Shown: piece after piece, positions 38,997 to 48,516 of the stretch
Layout: each line of letters starts with the position of its first letter
Position numbering within the stretch: position 1 is the stretch's first letter
DNA from: a virus
Direction: 5' to 3' (one strand)
Virus record (IMG/VR): IMGVR_UViG_3300031565_000046
Location: 1-52,953 of that record
DNA length: 52,953 nt
Notes under the pieces: model-generated
Seen by the model: the letters and a program-made list of their open reading frames with translations, nothing else
What the model was told of the DNA's origin: nothing
The model's database searches: none
Program-made: the position numbers and the translations under genes

Positions 38997-39476
38997 ATGA
39001 AACTTAAAGTATTAAGACTAGGTGACAATGGGGATACTACAATGGATGCATTTTACATTAATGGTATATTGAAGTGTGGTGCTATTGAAGATGAAGAGCG
39101 TGCTATTAAAGTTAAAGGTGAAACTAGAATTCCTAATGGAACTTACAAAGTAGGTTTGCGTAAAGAAGGTGGTTATCACAATAAATATGCTGCAAAATAT
39201 GGTAGCATGCATAAAGGTATGTTGTGTATCTATAATGCACCTGATTGGAAAATTGAAAAAGATGGAATGACCTTTCAATATATCCTTATCCATACCGGTA
39301 ATACCGATGATCACACAGCGGGTTGTTTATTACTAAATGATATCTTAGATTTTAATAAGGATGTTGGTAGTGCTAGCGGTAGTGCATATAAAAGATTTTA
39401 TCCAGAAATAGCAGCTGCAATTGAAGCAGGCGAAGAGGTGACTATTGAATACATTGATGTAGAAACCGGTAAATAA
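38997..39476 (+). CDS. DUF5675-type lysis/murein protein
   Basis: 159 residues. IPNGTYKVGLRKEGGYHNKY, YILIHTGNTDDHTAGCLL and the final KRFYPEIAAAI follow the DUF5675 pattern, where His and Cys (HTGN ... GC) resemble the active site of L,D-transpeptidase-like folds. It may act on peptidoglycan at lysis or entry. Confidence 0.75.
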   Translation: MKLKVLRLGDNGDTTMDAFYINGILKCGAIEDEERAIKVKGETRIPNGTYKVGLRKEGGYHNKYAAKYGSMHKGMLCIYNAPDWKIEKDGMTFQYILIHTGNTDDHTAGCLLLNDILDFNKDVGSASGSAYKRFYPEIAAAIEAGEEVTIEYIDVETGK

Positions 39477-39497
39477 ATCAAATTAAACCAACCAACA

Positions 39498-39872
39498 ATG
39501 TCAGAAAATAATTTAGTAACTAAACGCGTGAGGATGGGTCACAGAGACATTATTAAGTATCAATTGATAACTGAATGTTTCATTAACCATGTTCACATAA
39601 CTAATGCTGAACTTGACTGTCTTGCTTTATTGGGTGCTTATGGTGAATATGATATGGCTGATTTTTGTAATTCTATTGTTGATGAGAAGGTTTTTTCTAA
39701 TTCTCAGACAGTACGTAATTTTTTAAACAAAGCAGCTAAGTCTAAGTTAATATTAAAGAAAGGTATTAAAGGGAGTAATCGGAAGAAGGTAAAGTTAAAT
39801 CCTTCTTTTAAAATTCAAACTGAAGGTACTATAATATTAGATTATAAGATAGGTTATGTTGCCCAAAAGTAG
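39498..39872 (+). CDS. Winged-helix-like hypothetical protein
   Basis: 124 residues. The region NAELDCLALLGAYGEYDMADFCNSI, then SQTVRNFLNKAAKSKLILKKG, looks like a helix-turn-helix with wing. It could be a regulator of late genes. Preceded by AAACCAACCAACA directly before its ATG. Confidence 0.55.
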   Translation: MSENNLVTKRVRMGHRDIIKYQLITECFINHVHITNAELDCLALLGAYGEYDMADFCNSIVDEKVFSNSQTVRNFLNKAAKSKLILKKGIKGSNRKKVKLNPSFKIQTEGTIILDYKIGYVAQK

Positions 39873-40242
39873 TAAACATTTCATACAACCCACTGCTGAT
39901 AAATTGGAATGTCCAGTAGAACTTGTAGAGGATGTTGTAAGTTTTTTTTACTCAGCTGTACGTAAAAGTCTAGTTGAGATGAAAGGTCCCAATATTCAGG
40001 TAGAGAATCTAGGTTCCTTTAAAGCGAAACCGGGTGAGTTACCTAAGTTAGCGGCTAAGTATCAGAAACATTTAGAAGTCCTGAAACCTGAGACGTTTAA
40101 TCAACGTACTCTTCAAGAGAACCTGACGGTAAAGTTGGAGAGAGTGAAAGGTCTGCAGAAGCAGATTTTAGCGGAACGGGTTAGGAAAGCAGAATTTATT
40201 CAACTCAAAAATGAAAGGAAAGCTAAACCAAATATGGAGTAA
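39856..40242 (+). CDS. HU/IHF-like DNA-binding protein
   Basis: 128 residues. VEDVVSFFYSAVRKSLVEMKGPN and VENLGSFKAKPGELPKL resemble the helical start and the beta-arm entry (GFGxF) of HU/IHF proteins, which are conserved in crAss-like phages next to head genes. The C-terminal helix is long and basic. Probably DNA packing or bending. Confidence 0.6.
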   Translation: MLPKSSKHFIQPTADKLECPVELVEDVVSFFYSAVRKSLVEMKGPNIQVENLGSFKAKPGELPKLAAKYQKHLEVLKPETFNQRTLQENLTVKLERVKGLQKQILAERVRKAEFIQLKNERKAKPNME

Positions 40243-40525
40243 TCGTGCAGCAATTCTGGAAGGTATTCAGAATTCTGTGTTTAAGGCGGAACACGTAGAG
40301 CAGATAGCAGCTGAGAGAAAGGCTATTTGTGACACATGTCCATTTCAAGATAAAGAAGGTACTTCTTGTCTAGTGCCTGGTACTCAACCCTGTTGCAGCA
40401 AATGCGGCTGCTCTGAAAAATTTAAAATAAGATCTCTTTCTTCTAGCTGTGGTGATGAAGAAAACCCAAAATGGCATGCTCTCCTTTCTCAGGAGGAAGA
40501 GGATGCACTTAATATTAATGAATGA
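40211..40525 (+). CDS. Cys-rich zinc-binding protein
   Basis: 104 residues. CDTCPFQDK, then SCLVPG, PCCSKCGC and a final SSSCGDEE give eight or more cysteines, enough for two zinc ions. Overlaps both neighbours. It is a familiar small gene in this part of crAss-like genomes; role unknown. Confidence 0.6.
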   Translation: MKGKLNQIWSNRAAILEGIQNSVFKAEHVEQIAAERKAICDTCPFQDKEGTSCLVPGTQPCCSKCGCSEKFKIRSLSSSCGDEENPKWHALLSQEEEDALNINE

Positions 40526-40779
40526 ATGTTGATTTTAATATAGATATTGAAATTAAGGATCTCACGCCTAACTGGTATCTTCTAAGATTGCATAAGCGCA
40601 ATATAGTTGATTACTTGGGTTGGATGGCTGAAGTGAATCAAATCACTGAGCATGAGCGAAATTCTTTAGTAGATATGATTAATTCACCGGATAATGAAAA
40701 CTTTGAATTAGCAATAACAATAATGCAAACCAAAAAATCAAATCAAAATGGCAATAACGTTCACAGCGGAAACGCATAA
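40522..40779 (+). CDS. Small hypothetical protein
   Basis: 85 residues, not recognised. LTPNWYLLRLHKRNIVDYLGWM and a helical C-terminal half. Overlaps the upstream gene by 4 bases and the next by 32. Confidence 0.55.
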   Translation: MNVDFNIDIEIKDLTPNWYLLRLHKRNIVDYLGWMAEVNQITEHERNSLVDMINSPDNENFELAITIMQTKKSNQNGNNVHSGNA

Positions 40780-41590
40780 ATACGAAAGCACAGAGGATGA
40801 GGTAAATAAAATTGACTGGCTTAGTGTGACTAGTTTAGTAGGATTATTCAAGAAACCATTTGACCAAGAGGCAATAGCTGAAAAGGCATCAAAGAATAAA
40901 AATGGTAAATGGTATGGGATGTCTCCCGAAGAAATCATTAAAGTATGGAATGGTGAAACCAATAGAGCTGTTAATTTGGGTAGTTGGTATCATGATCAAC
41001 GTGAAGCTGAATTGTTGATGTGTGATTCGTTAGAACGTTCTGGTTTGGAATTACCTATTGTTAACCCTATAGAACAAGATGGTGTAAAGATAGCGCCTGA
41101 TCAAACACTTGTTTCAGGTATTTATCCTGAACATATGGTTTATCTTAAGTCAGCTGGTGTATGTGGTCAAGCAGATAGGGTAGAAGTACTGCAGGATGTT
41201 ATTGACTTATATGACTATAAAACCAATAAAGAAATTAAAACTAAAGCTTTTACTAGTTGGGATGGTGTTACTCAGATGATGTTGGGTCCTTTATCTCACT
41301 TGGAAGATTGTAATTTTAATCATTATGCTTTACAACTAAGTGTGTATATGTATATTATGTTGAAGCATAATCATAATCTTAAGCCGGGTAAAATGCAAAT
41401 ACATCATATAGAATTTGAGAAAGCTTCTGTTGATGAACATGGTTATCCCGTTACTGCATTAGATCCAGTTGGCGATCCTATTGTAAAATCAGTAACTCCT
41501 TATGAGTTACCGTACTTAAAACGTGAAGTTCAGGCAATGCTTAAGTATATCAAAATGCATCCTGAAGAAATCAAAGCTAAGAAAAAATGA
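40748..41590 (+). CDS. PD-(D/E)XK nuclease
   Basis: 280 residues. GVCGQADRVEVLQDVIDLYDYKTNKE supplies the catalytic Asp, then the D-x-K pair (DYKT). LQLSVYMYIM is the downstream QxxxY helix of RecB/Cas4-type nucleases. Probably degrades host DNA, or trims ends during replication or packaging, as its place just before the terminase genes suggests. Confidence 0.8.
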   Translation: MAITFTAETHKYESTEDEVNKIDWLSVTSLVGLFKKPFDQEAIAEKASKNKNGKWYGMSPEEIIKVWNGETNRAVNLGSWYHDQREAELLMCDSLERSGLELPIVNPIEQDGVKIAPDQTLVSGIYPEHMVYLKSAGVCGQADRVEVLQDVIDLYDYKTNKEIKTKAFTSWDGVTQMMLGPLSHLEDCNFNHYALQLSVYMYIMLKHNHNLKPGKMQIHHIEFEKASVDEHGYPVTALDPVGDPIVKSVTPYELPYLKREVQAMLKYIKMHPEEIKAKKK

Positions 41591-42096
41591 TTAGACTATT
41601 TGACGTAAAAAACAAGACTATTGTACCTACAGAGCATTGCTATGCATTGCCTTGGTTAAAAGTTATTATGGATAAATATCCTGATAATTACATGCAGGTA
41701 TACGCTTACATTTTCTATATGAAATGTCCTAGTCCAGAAAATCCTTATTTCAATAGGCCTGAAGACGAAACAGAAGAACAGATCATAGAAGATTTGCAGA
41801 TTAGTTTTTCAGTAGAAGATGATGAAATCATTACAGCTCTTGAAAAAGCTGAATTATTGTATGAAACACCTAGTGTTAGGGCACATGCCGGTTTAAAGAA
41901 AGCTATGGATCATATAGCTATTTATATGGGTAATACACCTATTACAGATGGTAAAGATGGTAACATAGGACAGATTAGAGCTATGGCTAAAGATTTTGAT
42001 AACATTCGACAGTCTTATAAGGGTGTTTCCAAAGACCTTGAAGCAGAACAAGAAGCTCATGTTAGGGGTAGTCAAAATTTAGCATATGACCAGTAA
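41587..42096 (+). CDS. Gene before TerL, small terminase candidate
   Basis: 169 residues, acidic, helical. It immediately precedes and overlaps TerL by 11 bases, the usual place of a small terminase subunit. No HTH is obvious, so the call is positional. Contains HCYALPWLKVIMDKYPDNYM and a C-terminal coiled-coil-like tail. Confidence 0.5.
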   Translation: MIRLFDVKNKTIVPTEHCYALPWLKVIMDKYPDNYMQVYAYIFYMKCPSPENPYFNRPEDETEEQIIEDLQISFSVEDDEIITALEKAELLYETPSVRAHAGLKKAMDHIAIYMGNTPITDGKDGNIGQIRAMAKDFDNIRQSYKGVSKDLEAEQEAHVRGSQNLAYDQ

Positions 42097-44290
42097 GCCT
42101 TACATAGAAATACCTACGTGGGAAAAAGGCGTATGGACAACTACCAGTTATCATACCCGTGAGTTATTCACTACATATATTGAAAGTCAGTTTAAAGAAC
42201 CTGGTCAATATGGTTTTGATGAAGTTTCAAAAGAATTTAATAAGCAAGCTCGTATATTCCGAGAACAAGAAGATGTTTATTGTTTACATCCTTATAGAAG
42301 CCGTGACTTTATAAAATATTGGGATGATGAAAAACTAAAGTGCCGTATGGGTGCTATCTACAAGAGTGAAGATAGAGAATGGTATCTACCACGAGATTAC
42401 TATATGTGGATCAATTTCTTACCAATCTTTGATAAGATGAAAAACGACTTTGATTTCGCTGAAGTCTGGGATGTGCAGTTACATATAGCTCTTTATGAAC
42501 TCAAAGCAGAACTGCATTCCAATCACGGTTCAATACTTAAAAAAAGACAGATTGCATCTTCTTATTTCCATGCTGCTAAAATGATTAATCAATTGTGGTT
42601 TGAAAGAGGGGTTACTTTAAAGATGGGTGCATCCGAAAGTAGGCATATTGATATGGAAGGTACTTGGGGATTTCTTGATGAGTATAAGGATTTCTTAAAT
42701 GCAAATACTGCTTGGTATCGTCCTATGAATCCTGAAAAGGTTAAGAACTGGCAGCAAATGATTGAGGTGACTCAGAATGGAAGGACTAAAAAGGTTGGTA
42801 ATAAAGGGAGGTTATTAGGAATGTCCTTTGAGCAAACTCCTACAAAAGGTGTTGGGGGACCGTGTAAATTATTCTTTTATGAAGAGGCTGGAATTGCGCC
42901 AACTTTAGATATGACGTTTGAGTTTATCCGTCCCGCATTAAATGCTGGGGAAATTACTACAGGATTATTTTTAGCTGCTGGATCTGTTGGTAAGTTGACT
43001 GAATGTGAGCCATTAAAAGAACTTACCATGTTCCCTAAAGAAAATGGTATTGAACCTGTAACAACTAACTTGTTGGATGAAACAGGCGTTGTTGGTGAAA
43101 GCGGTTTGTTTATTCCAGAACAGTGGGGTATGCCACCGTATATTGATGAGTTTGGTAACTCTAAACCAGAAGAAGCTTTAGCCGCATTAGACGCTACTTT
43201 TGAAAAATGGAAGCGCGAGTTAAAACCTGAACTATATCAATTGAGAATATCTCAGCATCCTAGAAATATTAAAGAGGCATTTGCGTATAGAGATGAATCC
43301 AAGTTTCCGCAAAATTTAGTGGGGGATCAGAAAAGAAGAATAGATGCGAAAGAATATCCATATGAGTTAATTGACTTAGCTGAAGACCTTGAGGGTAGTA
43401 TTGTTGTAAAGAAGACTACTAAGATGGAAATTAGAGAATTTCCAGTAAATCCTAAGTTGGAAGATAAAACTGGTTCTATTGTGGTATGGGAAAGACCTGA
43501 TAAAGATGCAGCATGGGGAACTTATTATGGTTCAATTGACCCTGTTGGTGAAGGTAAAACCATAACTTCAGAATCATTATGTTCTATTTATATTTATAAG
43601 AATCCTGTGGAAGTAACTAGGATTACGGAAAATGGTCCAGAAAATTTTATAGAAGGTGATAAGATTGTTGCTGCTTGGTGTGGTAGATTTGATGATTTGA
43701 ATGAAACGCATCTCAAGCTAAGGTTGCTTATTGAATGGTATAACTCTTGGACATTAATTGAGAATAATATTTCATTGTTTATTCAGTATATGATAGCTGA
43801 GCGTAAACAGAAATACCTAGTGCCGAAGGATCAGGTAGTTTTCTTGAAAGAGTTACAGGCTAATAAATCTTCATATCAGGACTACGGTTGGAGAAATGTC
43901 GGTACTATATTTAAAACACACCTACTTAATTATTTAATTGAATGGGTTAAAGAAGTAATTGATACTAAAACATTAGAAGATGGTACTATAGTTCACAAAA
44001 CTTATGGTATCTCACGTATCCCCGATAGGATGGCTATGTTAGAAATGGAAGCTTATAGGAATGGTGTCAATGTGGATAGATTAGTTAGTTTAGCTTCATT
44101 AGTGGCCTTTGCTAAAATACAACAGGCTAACCGTGGTTACATGAAGCGTGTAGAAAATGAGAATGGAAAAGACTTGGAAAAGTCACCAGATTTGTTTAAA
44201 TTAAAGAGTAGCGCTTTCCGTAATATTGGAAAGGGAAGGCTACCCGCAGGAAATAATAAGAGAAGATCACCATATAAGAACTTACGTTAA
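42086..44290 (+). CDS. terL: Terminase large subunit
   Basis: 734 residues. An adapted ATPase P-loop region ILKKRQIASSYFHAAKM (about 149-165) and Walker B LFFYEEAG precede a nuclease domain with GSIDPVGEGKT (catalytic Asp), LIENN, and SRIPDRMAMLEME. The size and the phrase REWYLPRDYYMWINFLP fit the crAss-like TerL group. It packages DNA through the portal. The stop overlaps the portal start (TAATG). Confidence 0.85.
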   Translation: MTSKPYIEIPTWEKGVWTTTSYHTRELFTTYIESQFKEPGQYGFDEVSKEFNKQARIFREQEDVYCLHPYRSRDFIKYWDDEKLKCRMGAIYKSEDREWYLPRDYYMWINFLPIFDKMKNDFDFAEVWDVQLHIALYELKAELHSNHGSILKKRQIASSYFHAAKMINQLWFERGVTLKMGASESRHIDMEGTWGFLDEYKDFLNANTAWYRPMNPEKVKNWQQMIEVTQNGRTKKVGNKGRLLGMSFEQTPTKGVGGPCKLFFYEEAGIAPTLDMTFEFIRPALNAGEITTGLFLAAGSVGKLTECEPLKELTMFPKENGIEPVTTNLLDETGVVGESGLFIPEQWGMPPYIDEFGNSKPEEALAALDATFEKWKRELKPELYQLRISQHPRNIKEAFAYRDESKFPQNLVGDQKRRIDAKEYPYELIDLAEDLEGSIVVKKTTKMEIREFPVNPKLEDKTGSIVVWERPDKDAAWGTYYGSIDPVGEGKTITSESLCSIYIYKNPVEVTRITENGPENFIEGDKIVAAWCGRFDDLNETHLKLRLLIEWYNSWTLIENNISLFIQYMIAERKQKYLVPKDQVVFLKELQANKSSYQDYGWRNVGTIFKTHLLNYLIEWVKEVIDTKTLEDGTIVHKTYGISRIPDRMAMLEMEAYRNGVNVDRLVSLASLVAFAKIQQANRGYMKRVENENGKDLEKSPDLFKLKSSAFRNIGKGRLPAGNNKRRSPYKNLR

Positions 44291-47061
44291 TGAAGGTATA
44301 TAACGCACTACAGTTAAAGAAGGGAGCTAAGGTTGAACAAAACCGCTTTCAAAGCATTACGCAACCGCTTCAGTTTCTTCCAGGTAAGGAGAAAGATGAT
44401 GATTGGGCAGCATGGAACATGGATTGGTTAGAGTGGCAAGGGTTAAAACAGCTGCGAATCAATGCAAGGCGCTTAATGAAGAATTATAAATTAGCTGAAG
44501 GAATCATAGATAAAAGTGATTACTTGGTTGAGAATGATAATGAGTTACGTGATCTAGTTCATACGCTTGCCGAAGAAGATGCTGGTGCTTTAGAATTAAA
44601 GTTCTATCCCATTATACCAAATGTTGTTAATGTGTTAGTTGCTGAATTTGCTAAGCGTAACTCACGAGTAAGTTTTAGAGCTCTTGATGAAACCACCTTC
44701 AATGAAGTTTTGAATAGAAAGAGAGATGAAATTGAAAATGTATTAGTTAAAAAAGCTGAGCAAAAGTTAATAACTAAGATGATTGAAGCAGGAGCTGATC
44801 CTGATGATCCAGAAGTACAACAAAAATTAGCAGAAGAAACATCATTAGATAACTTAAAGACTTTACCAGAATTAGAAGAATTCTTTTCTAAGAATTATGA
44901 AGTGCTTGCTGAGAAGTGGGCATCTAAGCAACATTTGATTGACGAAGAGCGATTCCATATGGATGAACTTGAAGAAAGAGCCTTTAAGGACATGCTTATC
45001 ACAGACCGTGAGTTTTGGCATTTCAATATGTTTGAAGATGATTATGAGCCAGAGTTGTGGAATCCAGTACTGACCTTTTATCACAAGTCCCCTGATGTAC
45101 GCTACATCTCTCAAGGGAATTGGGTTGGGAAAATTGAAATGATGACTGTGTCAGATATCATAGACAAATTTGGTTGGAAGATGACTGATGAACAATTACA
45201 ATCTCTTCAGTATTATTATCCCATAAGATCTGCTGCTTATCCTATTACAGGTCAGCAAAATGATGGAGCTTTCTATGATGCAACCAAGAGTCATGCCTGG
45301 AATGTTGAAGGGCCTTCATTGGCTATGCGTCAATTCACATCGATGCGTGAGAATTTTGTTTATAATGGGAATGATATAGTTGAATGGGTGATGGGTGAGT
45401 CTGAAGACTATAGTGATTTTGGTACAAGTAATATGATGCGTGTGACACAAGCTTATTGGAAGTCTCAGCGTATGTTAGGATACTTAACTAAAATTTCTGA
45501 AAATGGTGAAGTATCTTCTGGTATTGTGGATGAAACATATAAGATTACAGATAAGCCAATATACAACACTACTCTTATCAAGAATAAGAATAAGACTACT
45601 CTTGTATTTGGTGAACATATTGAATGGATTTGGAACAATCAGGTTTGGGGTGGTATTAAAATAGGTCCTAACCAACCTACATTCCAAGGAGCCAATAACC
45701 CTAGTGGTATTAACCCTATTTATTTAGGCATCAATCAAAATCAGATAAAACCACTTAAGTTTCAATTTAAGGGTGATAATTCTATTTATGGTTGTAAGCT
45801 ACCTGTAGAAGGTAGAGTATTCTCAGATAGAAATGTCAAGTCTACTGCATTAGTTGACTTAATGAAGCCTTTCCAAATTGGATTTAATCTGGTGAATAAT
45901 CAGATAGCTGATATCTTGGTTGATGAATTAGGGACTGTTGTTTTATTAGATCAAAACGCGTTACCTCAGCATTCTATGGATGAAGATTGGGGTAAGGGTA
46001 ATTATGCTAAGGCCTATACTGCAATGAAAGATTTTTCAATTCTTCCATTAGACACTAGTATTTCCAATACTGAAAATGCATTAAATTTCCAACATTTTCA
46101 GCAACTGGATTTATCTCAGACGCAACGTTTAATGAGTAGAGTACAATTAGCAAATCACTTTAAACAAGAAGCGTTTGCGGTAGTTGGTGTAACTCCTCAG
46201 CGAATGGGTCAGCAAATAGGTCAAACCAATACAGCTACAGGTATTGAACAAGCTGTTGCTGGTTCTTACGCTCAAACAGAAAGATACTTTATTGAGCATT
46301 CAGATCAATTGATGCCAAGAGTTCATCAGATGCGAACTGACTTGGCTCAGTTTTATCAAGCCACTAATCCTTCAGTTAGATTACAGCATATGACATCTAC
46401 TGATGAAAGAATAAACTTTGAGATAAATGGAGTAGATTTAATGCTTCGTGATATTAATGTTTATTGTACTACAAAGGCTGCTCACCGAAATATATTAAAA
46501 CAACTGCAAGACGTGTCCCTTAATAATAATACAACCGGGGCATCTATTTATGATTTAGGTGAGATTATGCAGGCTGATTCATTGGGTACTTTGAATGTAG
46601 CACTTAAGGCATCTGAGCAAAAGCAAACTAAACAACGTCAAGAAGAGATGGCGCATGAGCAACAACTTAAGCAAATGGAAATTGATAAGGCGCTTAAAGA
46701 GAAGCAAATGGCTATGGATTTTGAAGCTACGGAAAATGAGAAGAAAAACCGTAAAGATATTCTGGTGGCTGAAATTAGAGCTGCTGGATTTGGTGCTATG
46801 CAAGATATAGATCAGAATCAACAAAGTGATTTTAAAGATGCTATGGATGATATGAAAGCAACTGCAGAGTATCAAGATACAGTAAACTTAGGACAACAAA
46901 AAGAAAATAATCGTGTAGCTCAAGATGGCGTAAAAACCCAGCTTAAGCGTGAAGAGATGGCTTTGAAGAGAGATCTTAAGAATCAAGATGTTGTAATTGC
47001 CAGAGAGAATAAAAATCAGTATGATAAGCCGAAAACCTCTGAAACGAATAAAAAGAAATAA
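44290..47061 (+). CDS. Portal protein
   Basis: 923 residues, long for a portal but normal for crAss-like phages. Early NVVNVLVAEFAKRNSRVSF is the typical portal clip/wing start. After residue 750 comes a Gln/Lys/Glu-rich coiled coil (KASEQKQTKQRQEEMAHEQQ), probably the internal barrel. Directly downstream of TerL. Confidence 0.8.
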   Translation: MKVYNALQLKKGAKVEQNRFQSITQPLQFLPGKEKDDDWAAWNMDWLEWQGLKQLRINARRLMKNYKLAEGIIDKSDYLVENDNELRDLVHTLAEEDAGALELKFYPIIPNVVNVLVAEFAKRNSRVSFRALDETTFNEVLNRKRDEIENVLVKKAEQKLITKMIEAGADPDDPEVQQKLAEETSLDNLKTLPELEEFFSKNYEVLAEKWASKQHLIDEERFHMDELEERAFKDMLITDREFWHFNMFEDDYEPELWNPVLTFYHKSPDVRYISQGNWVGKIEMMTVSDIIDKFGWKMTDEQLQSLQYYYPIRSAAYPITGQQNDGAFYDATKSHAWNVEGPSLAMRQFTSMRENFVYNGNDIVEWVMGESEDYSDFGTSNMMRVTQAYWKSQRMLGYLTKISENGEVSSGIVDETYKITDKPIYNTTLIKNKNKTTLVFGEHIEWIWNNQVWGGIKIGPNQPTFQGANNPSGINPIYLGINQNQIKPLKFQFKGDNSIYGCKLPVEGRVFSDRNVKSTALVDLMKPFQIGFNLVNNQIADILVDELGTVVLLDQNALPQHSMDEDWGKGNYAKAYTAMKDFSILPLDTSISNTENALNFQHFQQLDLSQTQRLMSRVQLANHFKQEAFAVVGVTPQRMGQQIGQTNTATGIEQAVAGSYAQTERYFIEHSDQLMPRVHQMRTDLAQFYQATNPSVRLQHMTSTDERINFEINGVDLMLRDINVYCTTKAAHRNILKQLQDVSLNNNTTGASIYDLGEIMQADSLGTLNVALKASEQKQTKQRQEEMAHEQQLKQMEIDKALKEKQMAMDFEATENEKKNRKDILVAEIRAAGFGAMQDIDQNQQSDFKDAMDDMKATAEYQDTVNLGQQKENNRVAQDGVKTQLKREEMALKRDLKNQDVVIARENKNQYDKPKTSETNKKK

Positions 47062-47132
47062 CTGTAGCTATATAATGAGAAAATTATTTAGATGCAGGTA
47101 AATTAGATTAAACATTAAATATTTATATTAAG

Positions 47133-47140
47133 TATATTTG
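47133..47140 (+). promoter_or_regulatory. -7 element TATATTTG
   Basis: Lies 41 bases before the ATG of the scaffold-like gene, with AAACCAACA at 47169-47177. It could raise expression of scaffold and capsid above that of the portal. Confidence 0.6.
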
Positions 47141-47180
47141 TTTATATTATTAATAACTCAATAACATTAAACCAACAATT

Positions 47181-48479
47181 ATGAGTGAAGAAATTATTGA
47201 CAAAACACAAGTTCAAAAAGTGAGTCAAGAAGATATTGACGCTATTTTTAACATAGGTGGTGACACAGTGATGTTGCCAGATGAAGAAAAAAAACCTAAT
47301 GTTTTTAGTAACTTAGGTCCTGATACATCGTTCCTTGACAATCCTCCAGAAGAGGATAATGATACACCCCCTGCACCAGGTACGCCACCTGCAGCTGTAG
47401 ATAATCCACCAGTGGATAATCCTCCTGCCGATGACGATATACCGCCTGCACCGCCTAAGCCAACTGACTTAGATGTTTTAGCACCTCCTTCAGATGATAA
47501 TCCTCCAGCACCAGCTGATGACGATGATGAGAAGAATAAAGGTGGTAGACCAACTGCGTTTGTTGCTGCAGCTAAAAAGCTAATGGAAAAGAAGATCTTA
47601 TTACCGTTTGATGACGGAAAGAAGATTGAAGACTATAGTTCTGCTGACTGGGAAGAGTTAATTGAAGCTAATTTTAATCAACATAAACAATCTTACCAAG
47701 AAGAATTACCTGAACAATTCTTTTCAGGAATGCCTACTGAAATGCAACAAGCTTATCAGTATATAGCTAATGGTGGTACCGATTTAAAGAGTCTATTTAG
47801 AGCTATGGGTCAAGCTAATGAAATCCGTGAAATTTCAATAGATACTGAAGCGGGACAGGAATTTGCTGTTCGCTCTTACCTCCAAGCCACAGGTTACGGA
47901 ACACCTGAAGAAATAGAAGAAGAAATTGCAGCATTACAAGATAGAGGTGACTTAGAAAAGAAAGCGGCTCAGTTTAAACCAAAGTTGGATAACATGCAAC
48001 AACAAATGGTTAATCAAAGATTGATGCAGCAGGAAGCAGCTAATAAGAGAAGGCAAGAGCAATCTCAGTTATATATGGATAATGTATATAACACTCTTAA
48101 AGAAGGTAAGCTAGGTGAAGTGCCTTTAGATAATAGAACTCAAGAAATGCTTTATGCAGGATTGGTTCAACCAAATTATCAGTCACAATCAGGGAAGCAA
48201 ACAAATTTATTAGGCCACTTATTGGAAAAATACCAATGGGTTGAACCTAATCATGAATTAATAGCAGAAACATTATGGTTATTGGCTGACCCTATTGGCT
48301 ATAGAGAAAATATTAGAAAAGGCGGTAAAGAAGCCGCTACTGTTGAAACTGTAAGAAAGCTTAAAACGGAACAGCAACACTTGAGTGCAAGTAGTGCTCC
48401 TGAAGAGCAACCTCTGGATGGTGGACGTAAACGTCCGGCTATCCAAAGGCCAAAGAAAAGTTTCTTCACAAGAGATTAA
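47181..48479 (+). CDS. Scaffold-like protein
   Basis: 432 residues. A long Pro/Asp repeat region (about residues 55-115, PPAPGTPPAA, PPADDDIPPAP) precedes a helical part with a Gln-rich coiled coil (QQQMVNQRLMQQEAANKRR). Acidic and coiled, sitting right before the major capsid gene, as capsid scaffolds do. Confidence 0.7.
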   Translation: MSEEIIDKTQVQKVSQEDIDAIFNIGGDTVMLPDEEKKPNVFSNLGPDTSFLDNPPEEDNDTPPAPGTPPAAVDNPPVDNPPADDDIPPAPPKPTDLDVLAPPSDDNPPAPADDDDEKNKGGRPTAFVAAAKKLMEKKILLPFDDGKKIEDYSSADWEELIEANFNQHKQSYQEELPEQFFSGMPTEMQQAYQYIANGGTDLKSLFRAMGQANEIREISIDTEAGQEFAVRSYLQATGYGTPEEIEEEIAALQDRGDLEKKAAQFKPKLDNMQQQMVNQRLMQQEAANKRRQEQSQLYMDNVYNTLKEGKLGEVPLDNRTQEMLYAGLVQPNYQSQSGKQTNLLGHLLEKYQWVEPNHELIAETLWLLADPIGYRENIRKGGKEAATVETVRKLKTEQQHLSASSAPEEQPLDGGRKRPAIQRPKKSFFTRD

Positions 48480-48516
48480 AAATTAAAATTAATAATAACT
48501 AAAACCCAAAACAAAA

